Part shown: positions 38,146-49,774 of the stretch, in pieces
Layout of the letters: each line of letters begins with the position of its first letter
Numbering within the stretch: position 1 is the first letter of the stretch
Source: Penicillus capitatus
Lineage: Eukaryota > Chlorophyta
DNA: 64,000 nucleotides
Assembly: GCA_965649825.1 (NCBI GenBank)
Contig: OZ287710.1
Coordinates: forward strand, 124,001 to 188,000
Reading direction: 5' to 3'
Made by a program: the position numbers and the translations under genes
Notes under the pieces: generated by a model
Database searches by the model: none
Told to the model about the DNA's origin: nothing
The model's input: the letters and a program-made list of their open reading frames with translations, nothing else

Positions 38146-39428
38146 TCAGCGATGACTTGTCCCGAACTGTGCAAAGAAGTCAGGGGAGACGTGGTTGGCA
38201 TAGATTTGGTCTCGCTCGTTGTCTCGTTTAATCTTTTCTCTCATTTGCCATTCGAGAACGGAGGCAGTGTCTTTGGCATGCTGGCGACGCAGAATCTCGG
38301 CATGACGGGCGGCTACACAAGCAGCACGCTGCACCGCCATCTCTTGTCGCGCCATCTCCACGCTCTGTGCCTCGCTCTTGATCTTCGCAAGCCTCTTCAC
38401 CTCACACTGTCGTCTCCTGTCGGATTCGATCGCTTGTAGCTCATCGGCACGCATGCCTTTCCAACATTCTTTTCTTGCCTAATCAAAGAGGCTCAAAATG
38501 CAAAGCGTATAGAGTGCATGTCGTGCGTCTTTACGTTTTCGGGAGACGCTTCGTTGAGGAAGAGAGACTCGGCCATACTCTCCAGTTCTTTTGTGTTCTG
38601 CTCCTTTTCAAATGCTCTGCAGGAAAGTGCATTCTGTTGCTTCGTCTCGGCAAGTTGCTGATTGTTTGTATCGATTTCGCCACGATAAGCGCGTCGCCGT
38701 TGTTGTTGTGCTTCGGCCGTGCGCAAAAGCACAACCTGTTGAGCACATATCCGTCCACAAACGGCATAGATTTACAAATGACACAAACATCTTGTTGCTG
38801 AGCCACATGCGCTCTGTGTTTCGCCTCAAGCATTTCTTCAGCGTTTCTTTGTTTCCACTCCTCCTCCTGCTGTTCCCAGTTCGCTCGATTTTCATTCTTC
38901 TGCTCTCGCTCCCTTTGTGCCGCCTACAGAACAGAGATGTCCCAGGAATTCGAACGCCGAAGAGTAGATAGACCCCGAGATCTTCGCCGTCAAACTGCTG
39001 CAGAGACGAGGGGCCGCAACGCGGATCGTCGTCCCCCACTCGACCCGGCAAGTCGATACGCAGCTGGTCACCTCGGTTCAAATCCCATTCACGACGGTCG
39101 GTTTTTTTCTGGTGTTTTGAGCGAGACACGACAGACTGCCCATGCGAATGAATGCATGCTCGGTGGAACCTGTTGCTCTGCCCAAAAGCGTCTGTGATCC
39201 AAGGCGACATCTCTGCGTTGTTGTCTGGCTTCCTCCTGCAATTGACGCACACGGCGGCTATGGTTGCGCTCGATCTGTGCCTCAACGCTATTATGACAGC
39301 GCAAGACATGGATGAAGCGCAATGGAGAGCGCTCCATATTACTTATCGGCCTTGTGTTGTGCAGCCACTCTCTGTGCTTTTTCGGCGACTTGACAATTCA
39401 GCGCTTCAACGTCTATCTGCGAAAACAT
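38146..39428 (-). CDS. RIB43A-family axonemal microtubule protein
   Basis: Coiled-coil protein of doublet microtubules (protofilament ribbon; RIBC1/RIBC2 in mammals). The N-terminal exon shows IDVEALNCQVAEKAQRVAAQ, matching the IDxxALxxQVxEK start of the family. The middle has the SSLQQFDGEDLG element, then long Arg/Lys/Glu/Gln helices. The C-terminus QIYANHVSPDFFAQFGTSHR matches the invariant YxNxxxxDYFxQFNTxxR end. Four or five short introns are present and I did not fix all of them. The start at 39428 is the first Met in frame, though the frame is open further upstream. It is evidence that the organism builds motile flagella. Confidence 0.85.
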
Positions 39429-40016
39429 GCATTCGTTGCTTGTTGAGATTCCAGTCGTCTTTTTGACGGCAGAATGGCGCGCGCCGCTGTATCATGGCGT
39501 GAACAGGATGCCGTCCGTCTCTTTCCTTACCCCAATGGTTCGTCGCTTCGAATCGAGCATGGACCCGAGTCTGTCCGAATCATCATTGCGAATTTGAGCG
39601 ACCAGCTTGCCCATCCCGCGGCAAAGAGTCCACTCTTCACGGATCAATGTTTGTAATGAACAATGTGAACATGTCAAACGACGTTAAGACCACATGATAA
39701 TTCAATGAGGAAACCCATCGTCACCATATCAGGCGACGTATCCGCACGGACCTAAGAAGAGCGAGGGGACTGTGAAGTTCTAGATAACAATGCGCTTGCT
39801 GTACGTCGTCTTTTTATTGGCCAAGCTGTGATGGATGGAATGCCACTCCGTCGCGGAATAGCGTCCCTGTAAGAGCGAATTGGTATTCAATTATTCTCCC
39901 GCCGTGTTCGCTTGCAAAGTTTCACAATATTCGTTGAAAAGTTAGCGAATCTTACAAAGGTGTTGTCGTTCGAACGCATTTCTTTGCGTTTCCATAGGGT
40001 GACATGCGGAGAGTGT
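39429..40016. other. Left border of the accessory island
   Basis: About 590 nt without a gene I can support. A short forward frame at 39474-39656 (60 residues) has no family features. The last 30 nt already belong to the duplicated block that starts near 39985. Confidence 0.35.
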
Positions 40017-40631
40017 TCACACACCACCGCAGACTTTGCCACCACCTTGCCGAGAAAGCAGCCCTGCGCAATTCTCGCTATCTTCGTCCCACAGCCAAGC
40101 AGCACATCCTCCATAGACGTTACTATCGACTACACAGACACTTCGCCACGTGTCCTTCAAAAGTGATGGTTACTGTTGCGGCATGTTAGCTCGCATTCTT
40201 GTTCAGAATCGACCAACCCGAGGGCAACCGCCTTGATTTCGCAGCCATCGCTGTCTGCTTCGGACCCCACCGCTTCGTACACGGTCTCCACGAAGTTGTT
40301 CAGAATGGTGCCGTTGATGCCGCCACAGTGTGTATAGTCATCAGAGTATCTGGTCGTTTCAATGATATAGCCATGACAGGCTTCTTTCTGCGGACTTAAT
40401 TCCCACGCAACACAGCGCTGACGTTTCCTTACGTCTGCAAAAAAGATAAGCATATATGTGTTCCGTTTTGCAGATGGGCTGCGGCGACGTACAGTTGGTA
40501 CATTGTTCGGCACACTCGTTGGAGAACAGTGTTTTTTGGATAAAGGTGCGGCGGTAATCACATTCGGCTTGACAGACTCCAAGGCACGTCACTGCCACGA
40601 AGATAATCGTCGCGAACCAAGAGAGATGCAT
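40017..40631 (-). CDS. Secreted two-module PAN/Apple-like protein A1
   Basis: No known name. Spliced from three exons by removing 40435-40502 and 40130-40173 (both GT-AG, both phase 1). Signal peptide MHLSWFATIIFVAVTCLGVC with cleavage likely after CQA. Module 1: ECDYRR, NECAEQCTN, then RCVAWELSPQKEACHGYII, a loop, and YTHC. Module 2: DGCEIKAVALGL, QECELTC, then YGGCAAWLWDEDSENCAGLL and VCGG. Each module therefore has the Cys pattern of a PAN/Apple fold. The protein is small, about 165 residues, with no membrane anchor, so it is presumably secreted. It is transcribed divergently from B1 across a 386 nt spacer. Function is unknown; adhesion or glycan binding is only an inference from the fold. 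Confidence 0.72.
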
Positions 40632-41017
40632 TGTCAACAAAACAGACTGGTAATATCTTCCAGGGGGTCGGCTTTAATAACGAGCAGTGGGATAGGGAGA
40701 AGTCAAAAGCCACGCTGCCATTGGCGCGACAGCTGGCAAGCAGCTACGCTTTTGCAATAAACGCACTCGGACGGCAAGGAATTTTGAATGAAAAATTGAT
40801 AAAACGCTGAGCTGTACACCACTTCGCGACTTCAGCGCAAGTACTTCGTCGCGAATTTCAGCGTCAACCTCCGCGTCTTGCCCTAACTTGACACGAATAT
40901 CACTGCTGGCTCATTTGTCGGCAGCTAGACGCCGCGTGCTGCAGGCAGCATAAGAGACTGTCTTTTGCCTGAACCTCAGTTATTGTCTTCTCGCTTTGAG
41001 TGCTATCCTTCACAAGA
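40632..41017. promoter_or_regulatory. Divergent A1-B1 spacer
   Basis: 386 nt between two divergent start codons, presumably a shared promoter. The A-proximal 170 nt and the B-proximal 135 nt match the A2-B2 spacer almost perfectly, while the roughly 60 nt around 40815-40875 has diverged. No TATA box is obvious. Confidence 0.45.
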
Positions 41018-41688
41018 ATGAAGTGGTTTCCGACTCGGTTATTTATCGCGTGCTTGACTATCGGCGTCGCCTCGGCGCACATCGTCTGCAAATATCAACG
41101 CATCAGTCTTGGTATAACAAAGACGTCCGCGGAGTGCCAGACAAAGTGCATCGCATGTAGACACACTCTTATTCCAGTCAGTCTCGTCGAAACAAAACGT
41201 TTGCGTGTTGTAGTCGATACTGATGACCCAGAAACGACACGGGATTGCATTGCATGGGGTCATAGCTTAAAAAATGAGAAATGTACTGGATGGATACTGG
41301 AGAACGACCCAGAAAGGTACAGCGATTTCTACGGTGTTGGCTCATACTCCGACGGCTATTACGACGACTACGAAACATGCGTCCTGGTGGCGCACACAAA
41401 CATCAGCGTCGCTCATACGAAGGGCGCCGACAACAAGAGCGGGTGTTTTTTCGAAATGGAAAACTTGGGTTACGCAGAAACACCTGAAGACTGTCAGCCA
41501 CTGTGTGAAGGACGTGAGAGCTCTCGAGTGAATTGGACACTCTATCTGAAAGTTTTGGTTTTGTTGTTTCAGTGACTAGTCAGCGTCATGGAGGTTGTCT
41601 TGCGTGGACGCATTCAGAGGACGAAGAGGCATGCCGAGGCCTCTTGTCCATGCCGACCAACCAGTACACTTCTTGTGGTCGTGCCTAG
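41018..41688 (+). CDS. Secreted two-module PAN/Apple-like protein B1
   Basis: Exons 41018-41156, 41214-41513 and 41573-41688, with phase-1 introns of 57 and 59 nt; the first has no stop and would be read through by an ORF caller. Signal peptide MKWFPTRLFIACLTIGVASA. Module 1: HIVCKYQRISLGI, AECQTKCIA, intron, TRDCIAWGHSLKNEKCTGWIL, a short Tyr/Asp loop and YETC. Module 2: SGCFFEMENLGYAETPEDC, QPLCEG, intron, HGGCLAWTHSEDEEACRGLL, TSCG. Module 2 shows the six cysteines of an Apple domain. The retained-intron form would add 19 residues between the third and fourth Cys of module 1. No enzyme motif is present. Confidence 0.78.
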
Positions 41689-42159
41689 ACGCTGTACGCA
41701 GTGGAACACTGCAACGTCTGTAAACAACAAAGAAATGCCGAAAATCCTGCATCGTGTGTGCGCGTGACTATCAGCCGACGGCGAACGAACAGTCTGCAAT
41801 TGGACAACCCACGTTTAACAGAACACAGAGGGAACACACAGCGCCATTCCCAGCTGTGTTTGACTAGGGAAGGCATTGAACCAAATGTCGAACGCAGCAT
41901 TGGGAAAACAGATGGCGTCTGTTGTGACTGACGTGAGATATACGTGGACGAAGAGAAACAGCCGCATTCATGCAGCAGTCGTTATCGCAAACGAAAGCAA
42001 CGGCGAATTCGAACCATTCTGCTGAAGTTCATTTGAAGGACAGTACGTACATCAACCACGCGGCACGGTCGAATCTTCTATTGTCTGAGTCGAGGTTGCT
42101 GTGATACTCGAAGGACATCGGTCGACACGTTTACGCATAAAAACACTCGGTCATACACC

Positions 42160-42846
42160 ATGAAAAATATGACGGGGGTGCTTCTCGTGCTGTCCACATG
42201 CATGATTTTCTCCACTGCACATAACGCTTGCGAATTCCAACGTGTGACATTGGGTCCCGGCAACTCTACCGATTCTTGCCATTTTCTGTGTATCAACTGT
42301 TCGTGTTTTCCTCGCTGTTGTACAAGTTCGATGGACCTCGTGGTCAGATGACGCCGACGAAGAGGAATCGACCCGTCACTGCATTGCATGGGGGTACGAT
42401 GGAGTGAGTCGCGTTTGTCGCGGTTGGCTGCTGGAGACAGAGCCAGATGACATCGACTATTTCTACGATCAGAAGTACTGGTATTACGAGGGCGGGATTT
42501 ACGACCCTACGGACACAGTTTTCGACACATGTGACCTCGCGCCTCACACTAATCTCAGTGTTGCTCACACAAGAGGAGCCAGAGATAAAGAGGGGTGTTT
42601 CTTCAAATTTGTTCATTTGGGTTATGCCAAGACTCCAGATGACTGTCGGCGTTTTTGCGAAGGCCGTGCGTTATTTCTTAACTGTCATCGTCTCTTTTAT
42701 GACGTGGTGTTTTCATTTGTGTTTTTGCAGTCGTCAGCAAGATACATGGAGGATGCCTTGCATGGAGTCACTCAGAAGAAGATCTGAAATGCGCAGGATT
42801 GTTATCCAAGCCGTCAAACAAGTACACCTCATGCGGACGCGTTTAG
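42160..42846 (+). CDS. Secreted two-module PAN/Apple-like protein C
   Basis: Third, divergent paralogue, in the same orientation as B1. Exons 42160-42298, 42348-42665 and 42731-42846; both introns (49 and 65 nt) are phase 1 and sit exactly where the A and B introns do. Signal peptide MKNMTGVLLVLSTCMIFSTA. Module 1: NACEFQRVTLG, DSCHFLCIN, intron, RHCIAWGYDGVSRVCRGWLL, a long acidic/aromatic loop rich in Tyr and Asp, then FDTC. Module 2: EGCFFKFVHLGYAKTPDDC, RRFCEG, intron, HGGCLAWSHSEEDLKCAGLL, TSCGRV. Read without splicing the first module seems frameshifted; the first intron removes the problem. Confidence 0.78.
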
Positions 42847-44345
42847 CGAGAGACCTCTTCCACATCGAAGACTCAAGCGTATCATAAAACATTTCATTCT
42901 GGTCGTGTAATCTCTCTCCCTCGTTTCAAAGCATTCGATTCAACATTTGATGGACAATCACACATCATCGCCCGTCTAGTGAATGCGGCCTTACTGCGTC
43001 CTCCCTCAGCAGAGTAATAATCATGCGACCGATAGTCGACATGCAGAAGGATGATGGAGTATCTACCCATAGACAGGACATCGCGGTTTTTAGATAAGCA
43101 TGAAGACGCATTAAACATCATGACCAGACTTGGTCGCGATGTGACACGCAAGCGCTTCGCAAATGAACAGCCAGTATTGTGACGCGAGCCACCCAATTCT
43201 GTTTGTTTTTTGCATTCGGCTTCGCCGCGACTACTGTTGTTGCTTTCTTGCGTTCGAAGGGACAATGACCGTATTACTGCTTTTTCTACTTACATGACGT
43301 CGGGGATGCTTGTCACTGTCCTCTTCGCCGTGGAGCGCATCCGGATCAGAAAATGGCGAACACTTTGAGAATAGCCGTCCTCGGTGACGGTCCCAATAAC
43401 TATCAAAACCGGGTGGTCGTCGCTTCGAAGAACCCGTTGGCCTGATCGTGACGTTCATGCCGACCACATATAGAACCTCATTGCCCATTTACACAGCAAT
43501 GTCTTACGAATAGGACTGTGAAGAGTTACCATTGCTTACTCCAGAATCTCCATCAGAGACGTTGCCAAGAATCTGGGATTGAGTCCGGAAGGATGACACA
43601 AAACACGGGTGATCAAAGCCATTGGACAGGAGAAATGACGCGATAAGCAACACGATGGGCAGTACAAGCGTAGAATCGAAGTGGCCGACGTTTACTCAAC
43701 TCAGAAACCGCAGAACGCGTTCCATGTCAGAACTGCCTTCTGCCTTGGAATACACAACGAGGTGAGGACGACGTCACCTCACCGATCCTGTGAAGAGATG
43801 TGTGGCGGCAGGCCGTCAACGCCGTGCGACTGACCCAAAAACTCACAAACCAACTTTGAAGATGCATAAACTAGAAAAGAGCGATCGGCAGAGGAAAAGG
43901 AACTGGCAAAAGCAATTCAAGAAGAGGAGGAAAGAAGAGGAGGACGATTAAGAACCTGACCATGCCAGCCATCTCACACTCTTTAATTCTGCAACATACA
44001 GCTAAGGCACTCGTCTCTCCCTCATCAGCATTCCGATCACGGCTACGGATTAAACGTGTTTGATACTCTGCTGCCAAGGGACAGTGATTGCTTAACGACG
44101 TGACAAAAGGCAGAGAGAACAATCCGAGCTGCAGCGTGCATGATTGCTCAACGCATCATCGTAGGTCGCCGGTACTATGGTAGCTGTTCCGGATTGCGCA
44201 CGAATCTGAGCTTTTTCTAACTTTGCTCCTCTTTTGTTTTCTATGTCGTCTTCCTTATGTCAATGGAATAGAGAAAACATAAAGTCGTCTAGCACGCTCT
44301 CTTTATATATTCAGCCAACTAAACCTCTGAGCGAACCATCGAGCG
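42847..44345. other. Island spacer downstream of gene C
   Basis: About 1.5 kb with no supportable gene. A reverse frame at 43231-43488 (85 residues, basic) and one at 43871-44122 (hydrophobic, Leu/Pro-rich) lack family features. A stretch near 43081-43127 resembles 50888-50935, just right of the second duplicated block. No terminal repeats, transposase or reverse transcriptase remnant was recognised. Confidence 0.35.
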
Positions 44346-46968
44346 CTAAATTACGATACGTAAAAAGACACCGTCGCTGTAAATAGTGTTGTGTACAATA
44401 CAACATTGGCATCTGTTCAGAAATGATTGTGCATCTATTGCAAAAAAAGCTGCATCCTCTGTAGTCTTGAACGCTTTGTAGAGGAAACTGTACAGTTCAT
44501 CTGCATTTCTCTTGTCGTCCATTACCTTAGCTAATTCTGCCAATGGTCTTTTCGACAAATCACGCAGTGATTGACATGATTCTATCAATCTTCTGCAACT
44601 TTCTGTCACCCTTGGCATTTTTCTAGATGCATGACAAAAGTACCTGCCAATGATTAGCCACAACAAGTATATAGGACAGAAAACCACACCTGAGATTCTC
44701 GATGGTTTCATTATTACTCTCTTCGACTGTTGATCTTTTGTCTCGTCTCTCGACTACCAAAGGATCCGGCTCGGTAAAATTCCTCTTTAGATGTCTGAAA
44801 GTATGGCATGTTGCTTCTTCATTCTCCGACCAAACCAACCTACAAAATCGAGAAGACCCCGTTAGTCCATTGAGCACTGAGTGTCATCGTAGCTAAAGAA
44901 CCTTAGGGAGGAAAAACGAAGAGCGAGGAGAACGAGTGAGATGATGCATTTTGGAGACATCTCCTTATTGAACATAGGGTGGCTTGGATGATGAAACTGC
45001 CTCCCTTCGGACTCGATCAACAAGATGGAGATCTTGAATCTCTTGCACATGGCTACCATTTGATTGTCTAACCTTCCAGAATTGATGGATGCCTTCAAAT
45101 CTGGAAGGGTTTTTCTTTCTACTGCCATGTCTGTCGTTAGGATATAATCTCCCACCTGCCATATAATCTGTGTCACTGCTACTTGTAAATGTCTTACCTT
45201 GAGTTTGGACATTTGAAGATGGAATTTTGCCTTGTGAAGGCTTAACGGGAGGTGTGCTACCAATTCCCGGACGTCCACCACAATCGTTGATCTTTGTCCG
45301 TTGCCCTCATCTGGCATGATCTCTCTGTGTCCCGTTTGGACAGAAGTTGATCGTCTTCTGCGAGAGAGTTCTCTTGTCTCTTCGCTATCATCCTTGGTCT
45401 TGGCGATGTGCGAAAACACATCTCTCTCTTTCCCAATGACCCCCGCAAACGTCATCTTCTCGACAGAATTGTCGTAGTAGATGACATAACGCTTGATGAG
45501 GTTCTCCTTATTCTCCGCCTATATTCAGCTAGATGCATAATATAGCTACAAAGGTTCGTGATACCTGATAGATTTCGACTTGACTGTAGAAAGCAACGTC
45601 TGCATTATAGAAAATGACGTAGTTCGGCTGAAGTTTCCAGAGAATTAAGGAATCCGCCCCATCCAATGAATAGAAATGTACATTATGAAGTAAATTTCTC
45701 TGGCGGTCCTCCACAGATGTCTCATCTTCTCTACTTCTCACCTTCCTGCATGCAAATCGTTCGTTTAATGTTTCAAGTCAAGACTTTTCAACGAACAAGG
45801 AGGAATCCCACTTCAACGCAACGCGTTGTTTCTTCTTGCATCTTTCGTCGCCATTCTGCTCTCTTGTCCGGCGAAGGAATTCATCAAACATGTTCTTCAG
45901 TGTTCTGCCTGGATCTGCAGCAAACACAATCGCCTATTCATCCACTTTCCGCCAACATACACTAGACGTTACCTTCAACGACCCCTTGTAGCTGATTCTT
46001 GATGGACATCTCTCGATGGACCACCAAGATGGATTTCTCTGTTTCAGTGCCTTCGTCAAATGATTCCATGATCTCTTGTTGAATGTCGGAAAGCAGCTTG
46101 TGTAATGCTCCCCATTTGGGTGGAGGCTCCAATACTGGGCACAGATTAGCAGATTTGCCTAGAAACTACACGGTAAAACCCATCACTAAATGCTGTAGAG
46201 CTACCTTCGGCGACACACTCTTTCGTTCTTTTCTTTCTGTTGTCTTTCAGATTAGCACAACCCTTCGTCTTTGAAATTAAGGACAAAGACCAGTCCCTTT
46301 GCCAGTTTGAAGGTATCGTGCAGCATCCATTTTGACCGTACCCGACTGAACTTGGTCATCTCCAACTGATGGAGAAATTCAACGAGATCTAGCGATAAGA
46401 GCACCAGAAACAGTCTGTGCAACTTCTCCATGTCTGAGACTATGTTAATTGCATCCAGTCGGTCGGTTGCCATGATAGAATTTGACAAAGATTTCATCTG
46501 TCTTTCAATAATCCCCTTGGAGATTTCCAGAAGACAATTCTCCACCGCTAGACCAGAACTATGCACACACTCCCACTCGTATTTGTCCGAATGAAAACAA
46601 TCTTGGTACCAATCAATAGTGTCCGTTTGTTTGAGCTCATCCACCAGGTCCATCATAAGATCTGTGATGGCTGTTTGAATTTCCCACACGGTAAGTGTCT
46701 CTTTGTCGATTTCGACAGGACCACCTCGTTCTGCGGAGGTTAGCTGTCCAGCACTTGAGATCGCACGACCAACTGTCCTTCCGATTCTGCTACAAGTATT
46801 GCGTCGTCCGTCGGCGATTGAGCACTGCGTCGTCCGACGGCGATTGAGCACTGCGTCGTCTTCTCTTCAGAAATATCGTACGTCTTGGACACGGGACAGT
46901 TTCCGAGAAATAGATGACGATGACGGTACGGGCGCCGGCTCCTCGTTCGTTGCGGTGCTTTCTTCCAT
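44346..46968 (-). CDS. ERCC4: XPF/ERCC4-type structure-specific endonuclease, N-terminally short
   Basis: Catalytic subunit type of the XPF-ERCC1 nuclease. The nuclease core is clear: VVDVRELVAHLP, QVGDYILTTDM, then AVERKTLPDLKASINSGRLD (ERKxxxD motif) and FKISILLIE. The C-terminal helix-hairpin-helix domain shows MPRVTESCRRLI and DLSKRPLAELAKVMDDKRN. Upstream, the segment VEIDKETLTVWEIQTAITDL matches the end of the family's helicase-like half, and LVEFLHQLEMTKF follows. Before that, where about 220 more residues of helicase-like sequence are expected, I find only a short Ser/Pro/Glu-rich exon (MEESTATNEEPAP at 46968) and an intron with a tandem repeat. The gene is therefore either truncated or has a missed far-upstream part. 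Confidence 0.85.
46801..46860. repeat. 26-nt tandem repeat, 2.3 copies
   Basis: Units 46801-46826 and 46827-46852 differ at one base (GTCGTCCG followed by T or A), and a third partial copy follows. The repeat falls in the presumed first intron of the shortened XPF gene. If read as protein it would give a repeated TTQCSIA-GRR peptide with no known meaning. Confidence 0.85.
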
Positions 46969-48738
46969 CCGTGTCCGATTGAACGCTTGGGTGACCGAGC
47001 GGTCTTCGCCGGCGTCGCCGGCGTTCTTACACAACTCACACCACGATATATTCTCCCTCTGTCAGTTCTCCTCTTCTCCGAGAACCCTTCTGCAGTCGAT
47101 CGACATCACGAGTCGTCGTAGCTTTCTTGCCTCTCGTATCATCCCTGATCCTCCTTCCAAGGTCTGTCATCCCACACAAGATCAGAGATGATACTTAGTT
47201 GTAGGTCAGTAATCTCTTGTTTGAACCTGCTTTTCGGTCGGCGTACATCGAACAGCGGAACAAGGTAAAAAGGGTCGAATTCAAAATGGGATGTACAATT
47301 TAATGTGCATATCGTCTATGAATGTCTACGAAATACGTCGAGAAGCCGGCAGCAATCGTAAATGCATCCCTACCTTCACTCAATCAGAGAAACGAAAAGC
47401 GGGATGATATGAATGTTTGGCGCAGTGGTATGAATTTGTATTTGGTGGAATGGCACATGCGCCGGTAAAGCGCGGAGTATAATGGATGTCTATGAATCCG
47501 TCCGTAATGTTAAGTACTACTTCTCTCCTCTATAGATGAATGTCAATTCGGACAGCAGTCTTCTCATCCGTTACGCTTGTCTGTTGCAACGAACAAGAAA
47601 GCTAAATAACATTAAACGCCAATCATTTGTCTTGCTCTCATTGTACAACAAATACGAGTTCCAAAAACAGCTCCATGCCAGAACTGATCTGTTTTGTCCC
47701 GTTCCGTCTCGTAACGGAAATCTCATTCTGAGAGATACAACGCATGTCCGTGAGCGTCAAGGACAGGCCTCATCAGATATGTCCAGCAAACGATTTCACT
47801 GGAATGCGACATCATGAGGAGAGAGAAGTGATCTGAAGATTCTACTTGTTTGAATTGCGGCCGTGGGTCAATCTTCCTTTGACTGTGTGCGAAGAACGCC
47901 ATCTTTAATGATCCCAGATTGGGTTCAATAGCCTCCTCGATGCTTCTGCTGTTATCTGGGTCGAAAAACGGCGCATGGTGATTTTCGGCCTCAGCTCATA
48001 GGTCAGGAGTCGTCTCACGGATATCGGATCCATGAATTCCGGATCTTGTGGATACGTGGATGACGTTTGTCAGACTACTTGTCACACATGACTCAGTAAA
48101 CCACACATTACATTCTTTTTAGTGCTTAGAAAAGTGGAAGAGTCGACAATAAGTACGTATGAATTCCAACATTGGATTCCTGGAAACTTAGCTGTCTTCG
48201 GGATTCAACATCTTTCCTCCACAACCCCAGTTTCTCGACTTGTTTGGATCAAAATCGGATATCTTCATTTTAAATCAATTCGTCCAGAAGCTACTTTATG
48301 AAGAGAGGGGAAGGCTATTTAACAAGCGTGACAGCAGTGGTCGTTCGTCATTGTCCGAATCAATCTGAACACGCAGAAGAAAAGTGAATCAAAAAACAAC
48401 GATCGACGAAACCCAGTCTGCCATAGAGGAGCATCTGTCAATAATACCACGCGATGAGTCTTGTCTCCGAACTGGCAAATGGGTATCAGCATGTTCACGA
48501 TTACAACTTTCTTTGAATATGAGAAGAAAGACAGAAATCAGATGGATAGATAGATGGAGAGCGCTCAGAATACACTATTTCACCTCGACGCCATGTCGCG
48601 CTCTCGCGGTAAGAAGACACCTGAACGCAAACGATGTTACAGATTGAGGATCTCAAACAAGGTCATCGTCCCTATTTTTACTGATGATATCACAGTGAAA
48701 GCAAGTAATTCATTGCGTTGACCTTATCATACATTTCT
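46969..48738. other. Island spacer upstream of the second block
   Basis: About 1.8 kb without a supportable gene. Forward frames at 47536-47817 and 48384-48647 have no family match, no signal peptide and poor codon structure. No reverse-strand exon resembling the missing XPF helicase half was found. Nothing else is recognised. Confidence 0.35.
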
Positions 48739-48771
48739 TCGAATTTCCATTGGGTGACATGCGGAGAGTGT

Positions 48772-49386
48772 TCACACACCACCACAGACTTTGCCACCAC
48801 CTTGCCGAGAAAGCAGCCCTGCGCAATTCTCGCTATCTTCGTCCCACAGCCAAGCGGCACATCCTCCATAGACGTTACTATCGACTACACAGACACTTCG
48901 CCACATGTCCTTCAAAAGTGATGGTTACTGTTGCGGCACGTTAGCTCGCATTCTTGTTCAGAATCGACCAACCCGAGGGCAACTGCCTTGATTTCGCAGC
49001 CATCGCTGTCTGCTTCGGACCCTGCCCCTTTGTACACGGTCTCCACGAAGTTGTTCGGAATGGTGCCGTTGATGCCGCCGCAGTGTGTATAATCGTCATA
49101 TGGGGGTATACCATCAATGATATAGCCATAACAGGCTTCCTTTTGCGGACTTAATTCCCACGCAACGCATCGCTGATGTCTCCTTACATCTACAAAAAAG
49201 ATAAGCGTATATGTGTTCCGTTTTGCAGATGGGCTACGGCGACGTACAGTTGGTACATTGTTCGGAACACTCGCTGGAGAACAGTGTTTTTTGGATAAAG
49301 GTGCGACGGTAGTTACATTCGGCTTGGCAGACTCCAAGGCACGTTACTGCCACGAAGATAATCGTCGCGAACCAAGAGAGATGCAT
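48772..49386 (-). CDS. Secreted two-module PAN/Apple-like protein A2
   Basis: Duplicate of A1 with the same three-exon structure (introns 49190-49247 and 48885-48928, phase 1). Signal peptide and cysteine pattern are conserved. Differences concentrate in two spots: the module-1 loop (IIDGIPPYDDYTHC against IIETTRYSDDYTHC in A1) and the following linker (YKGAGSEAD against YEAVGSEAD). A CAG-to-TAG change relative to A1 falls 15 nt or less after the GTACGT donor, inside intron 1, so it does not break the spliced protein. Presumed secreted; function unknown. Confidence 0.7.
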
Positions 49387-49774
49387 TGTCAACAAAACAG
49401 ACTGGTAATATCTTCAACAGGGTGGTTGGCTTTAATAACGAGCAGTGGGATAGGGAGAAGTCAAAAGCCACGCTGCCATTGGCGCGACAGCTGACAAGCA
49501 GCTACGCTTTTGCAATAAACGCACTCGGACGGCAAGGAATTCTGAACGAAAAATTGATAAAACGCTGAGCTGTACACCGCTTTAGCGACTTCCGCGTACA
49601 TACACAGCCCGAATTCACCATCAGCATCCGCGTCTTGTCCTAACTTGACACGAATATCACTGCTGGCTCATTTGTCGGCAGCTAGACGCCGCGTGCTGCA
49701 GGCAGCATAAGAGACTGTCTTTTGCCTGAACCTCAGTTATTGTCTTCTCGCTTTGAGTGCTATCCTTCACAAGA
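49387..49774. promoter_or_regulatory. Divergent A2-B2 spacer
   Basis: 388 nt shared upstream region, the counterpart of 40632-41017. The 135 nt next to B2 appears identical to the B1 upstream; the middle (about 49578-49625) differs. A common promoter for a co-expressed pair is inferred. Confidence 0.45.

Larger units (their letters stand above)
39985..42045. repeat. Segmental duplication, copy 1 (genes A1 and B1)
   Basis: Direct-orientation copy of the block at 48739-50865, running from just downstream of the A stop, through the A gene, the shared A-B spacer and B, to about 340 nt beyond the B stop. Most stretches differ by only a few percent by eye. The spacer just upstream of B and long parts of the B 3' flank are essentially identical, whereas the middle of the spacer and one loop in each protein differ strongly. 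Left edge near ATTTCTT..GGGTGACATGCGG; right edge near CTGCTGAAGTTCATT. Confidence 0.9.

Noticed and set aside
40001-40189. Forward frames antisense to A1 (and the equivalent at 48718-48944)
   Set aside because: They are shadows of the reverse-strand A genes; their conservation between copies follows from the block duplication.
42290-42350. Apparent frameshift in gene C between CHFLCIN and the CIAWG segment
   Set aside because: A 49 nt GT-AG intron (42299-42347) at the position conserved in the family restores the frame exactly.
43871-44122. Hydrophobic reverse frame in the island, possibly a membrane protein
   Set aside because: The hydrophobic part is a Leu/Pro/Phe low-complexity run on the complement of a GA-rich stretch; no signal or partner exon.
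42846-48738. A mobile element carrying the duplicated block
   Set aside because: No transposase, reverse transcriptase, long terminal repeat or terminal inverted repeat could be recognised between or around the blocks.
49230-49247. TAG in A2 replacing CAG of A1, suggesting that A2 is a pseudogene
   Set aside because: The change lies just after a GTACGT donor shared with A1. Splicing there gives the same phase-1 junction as B and C, so the TAG is intronic.
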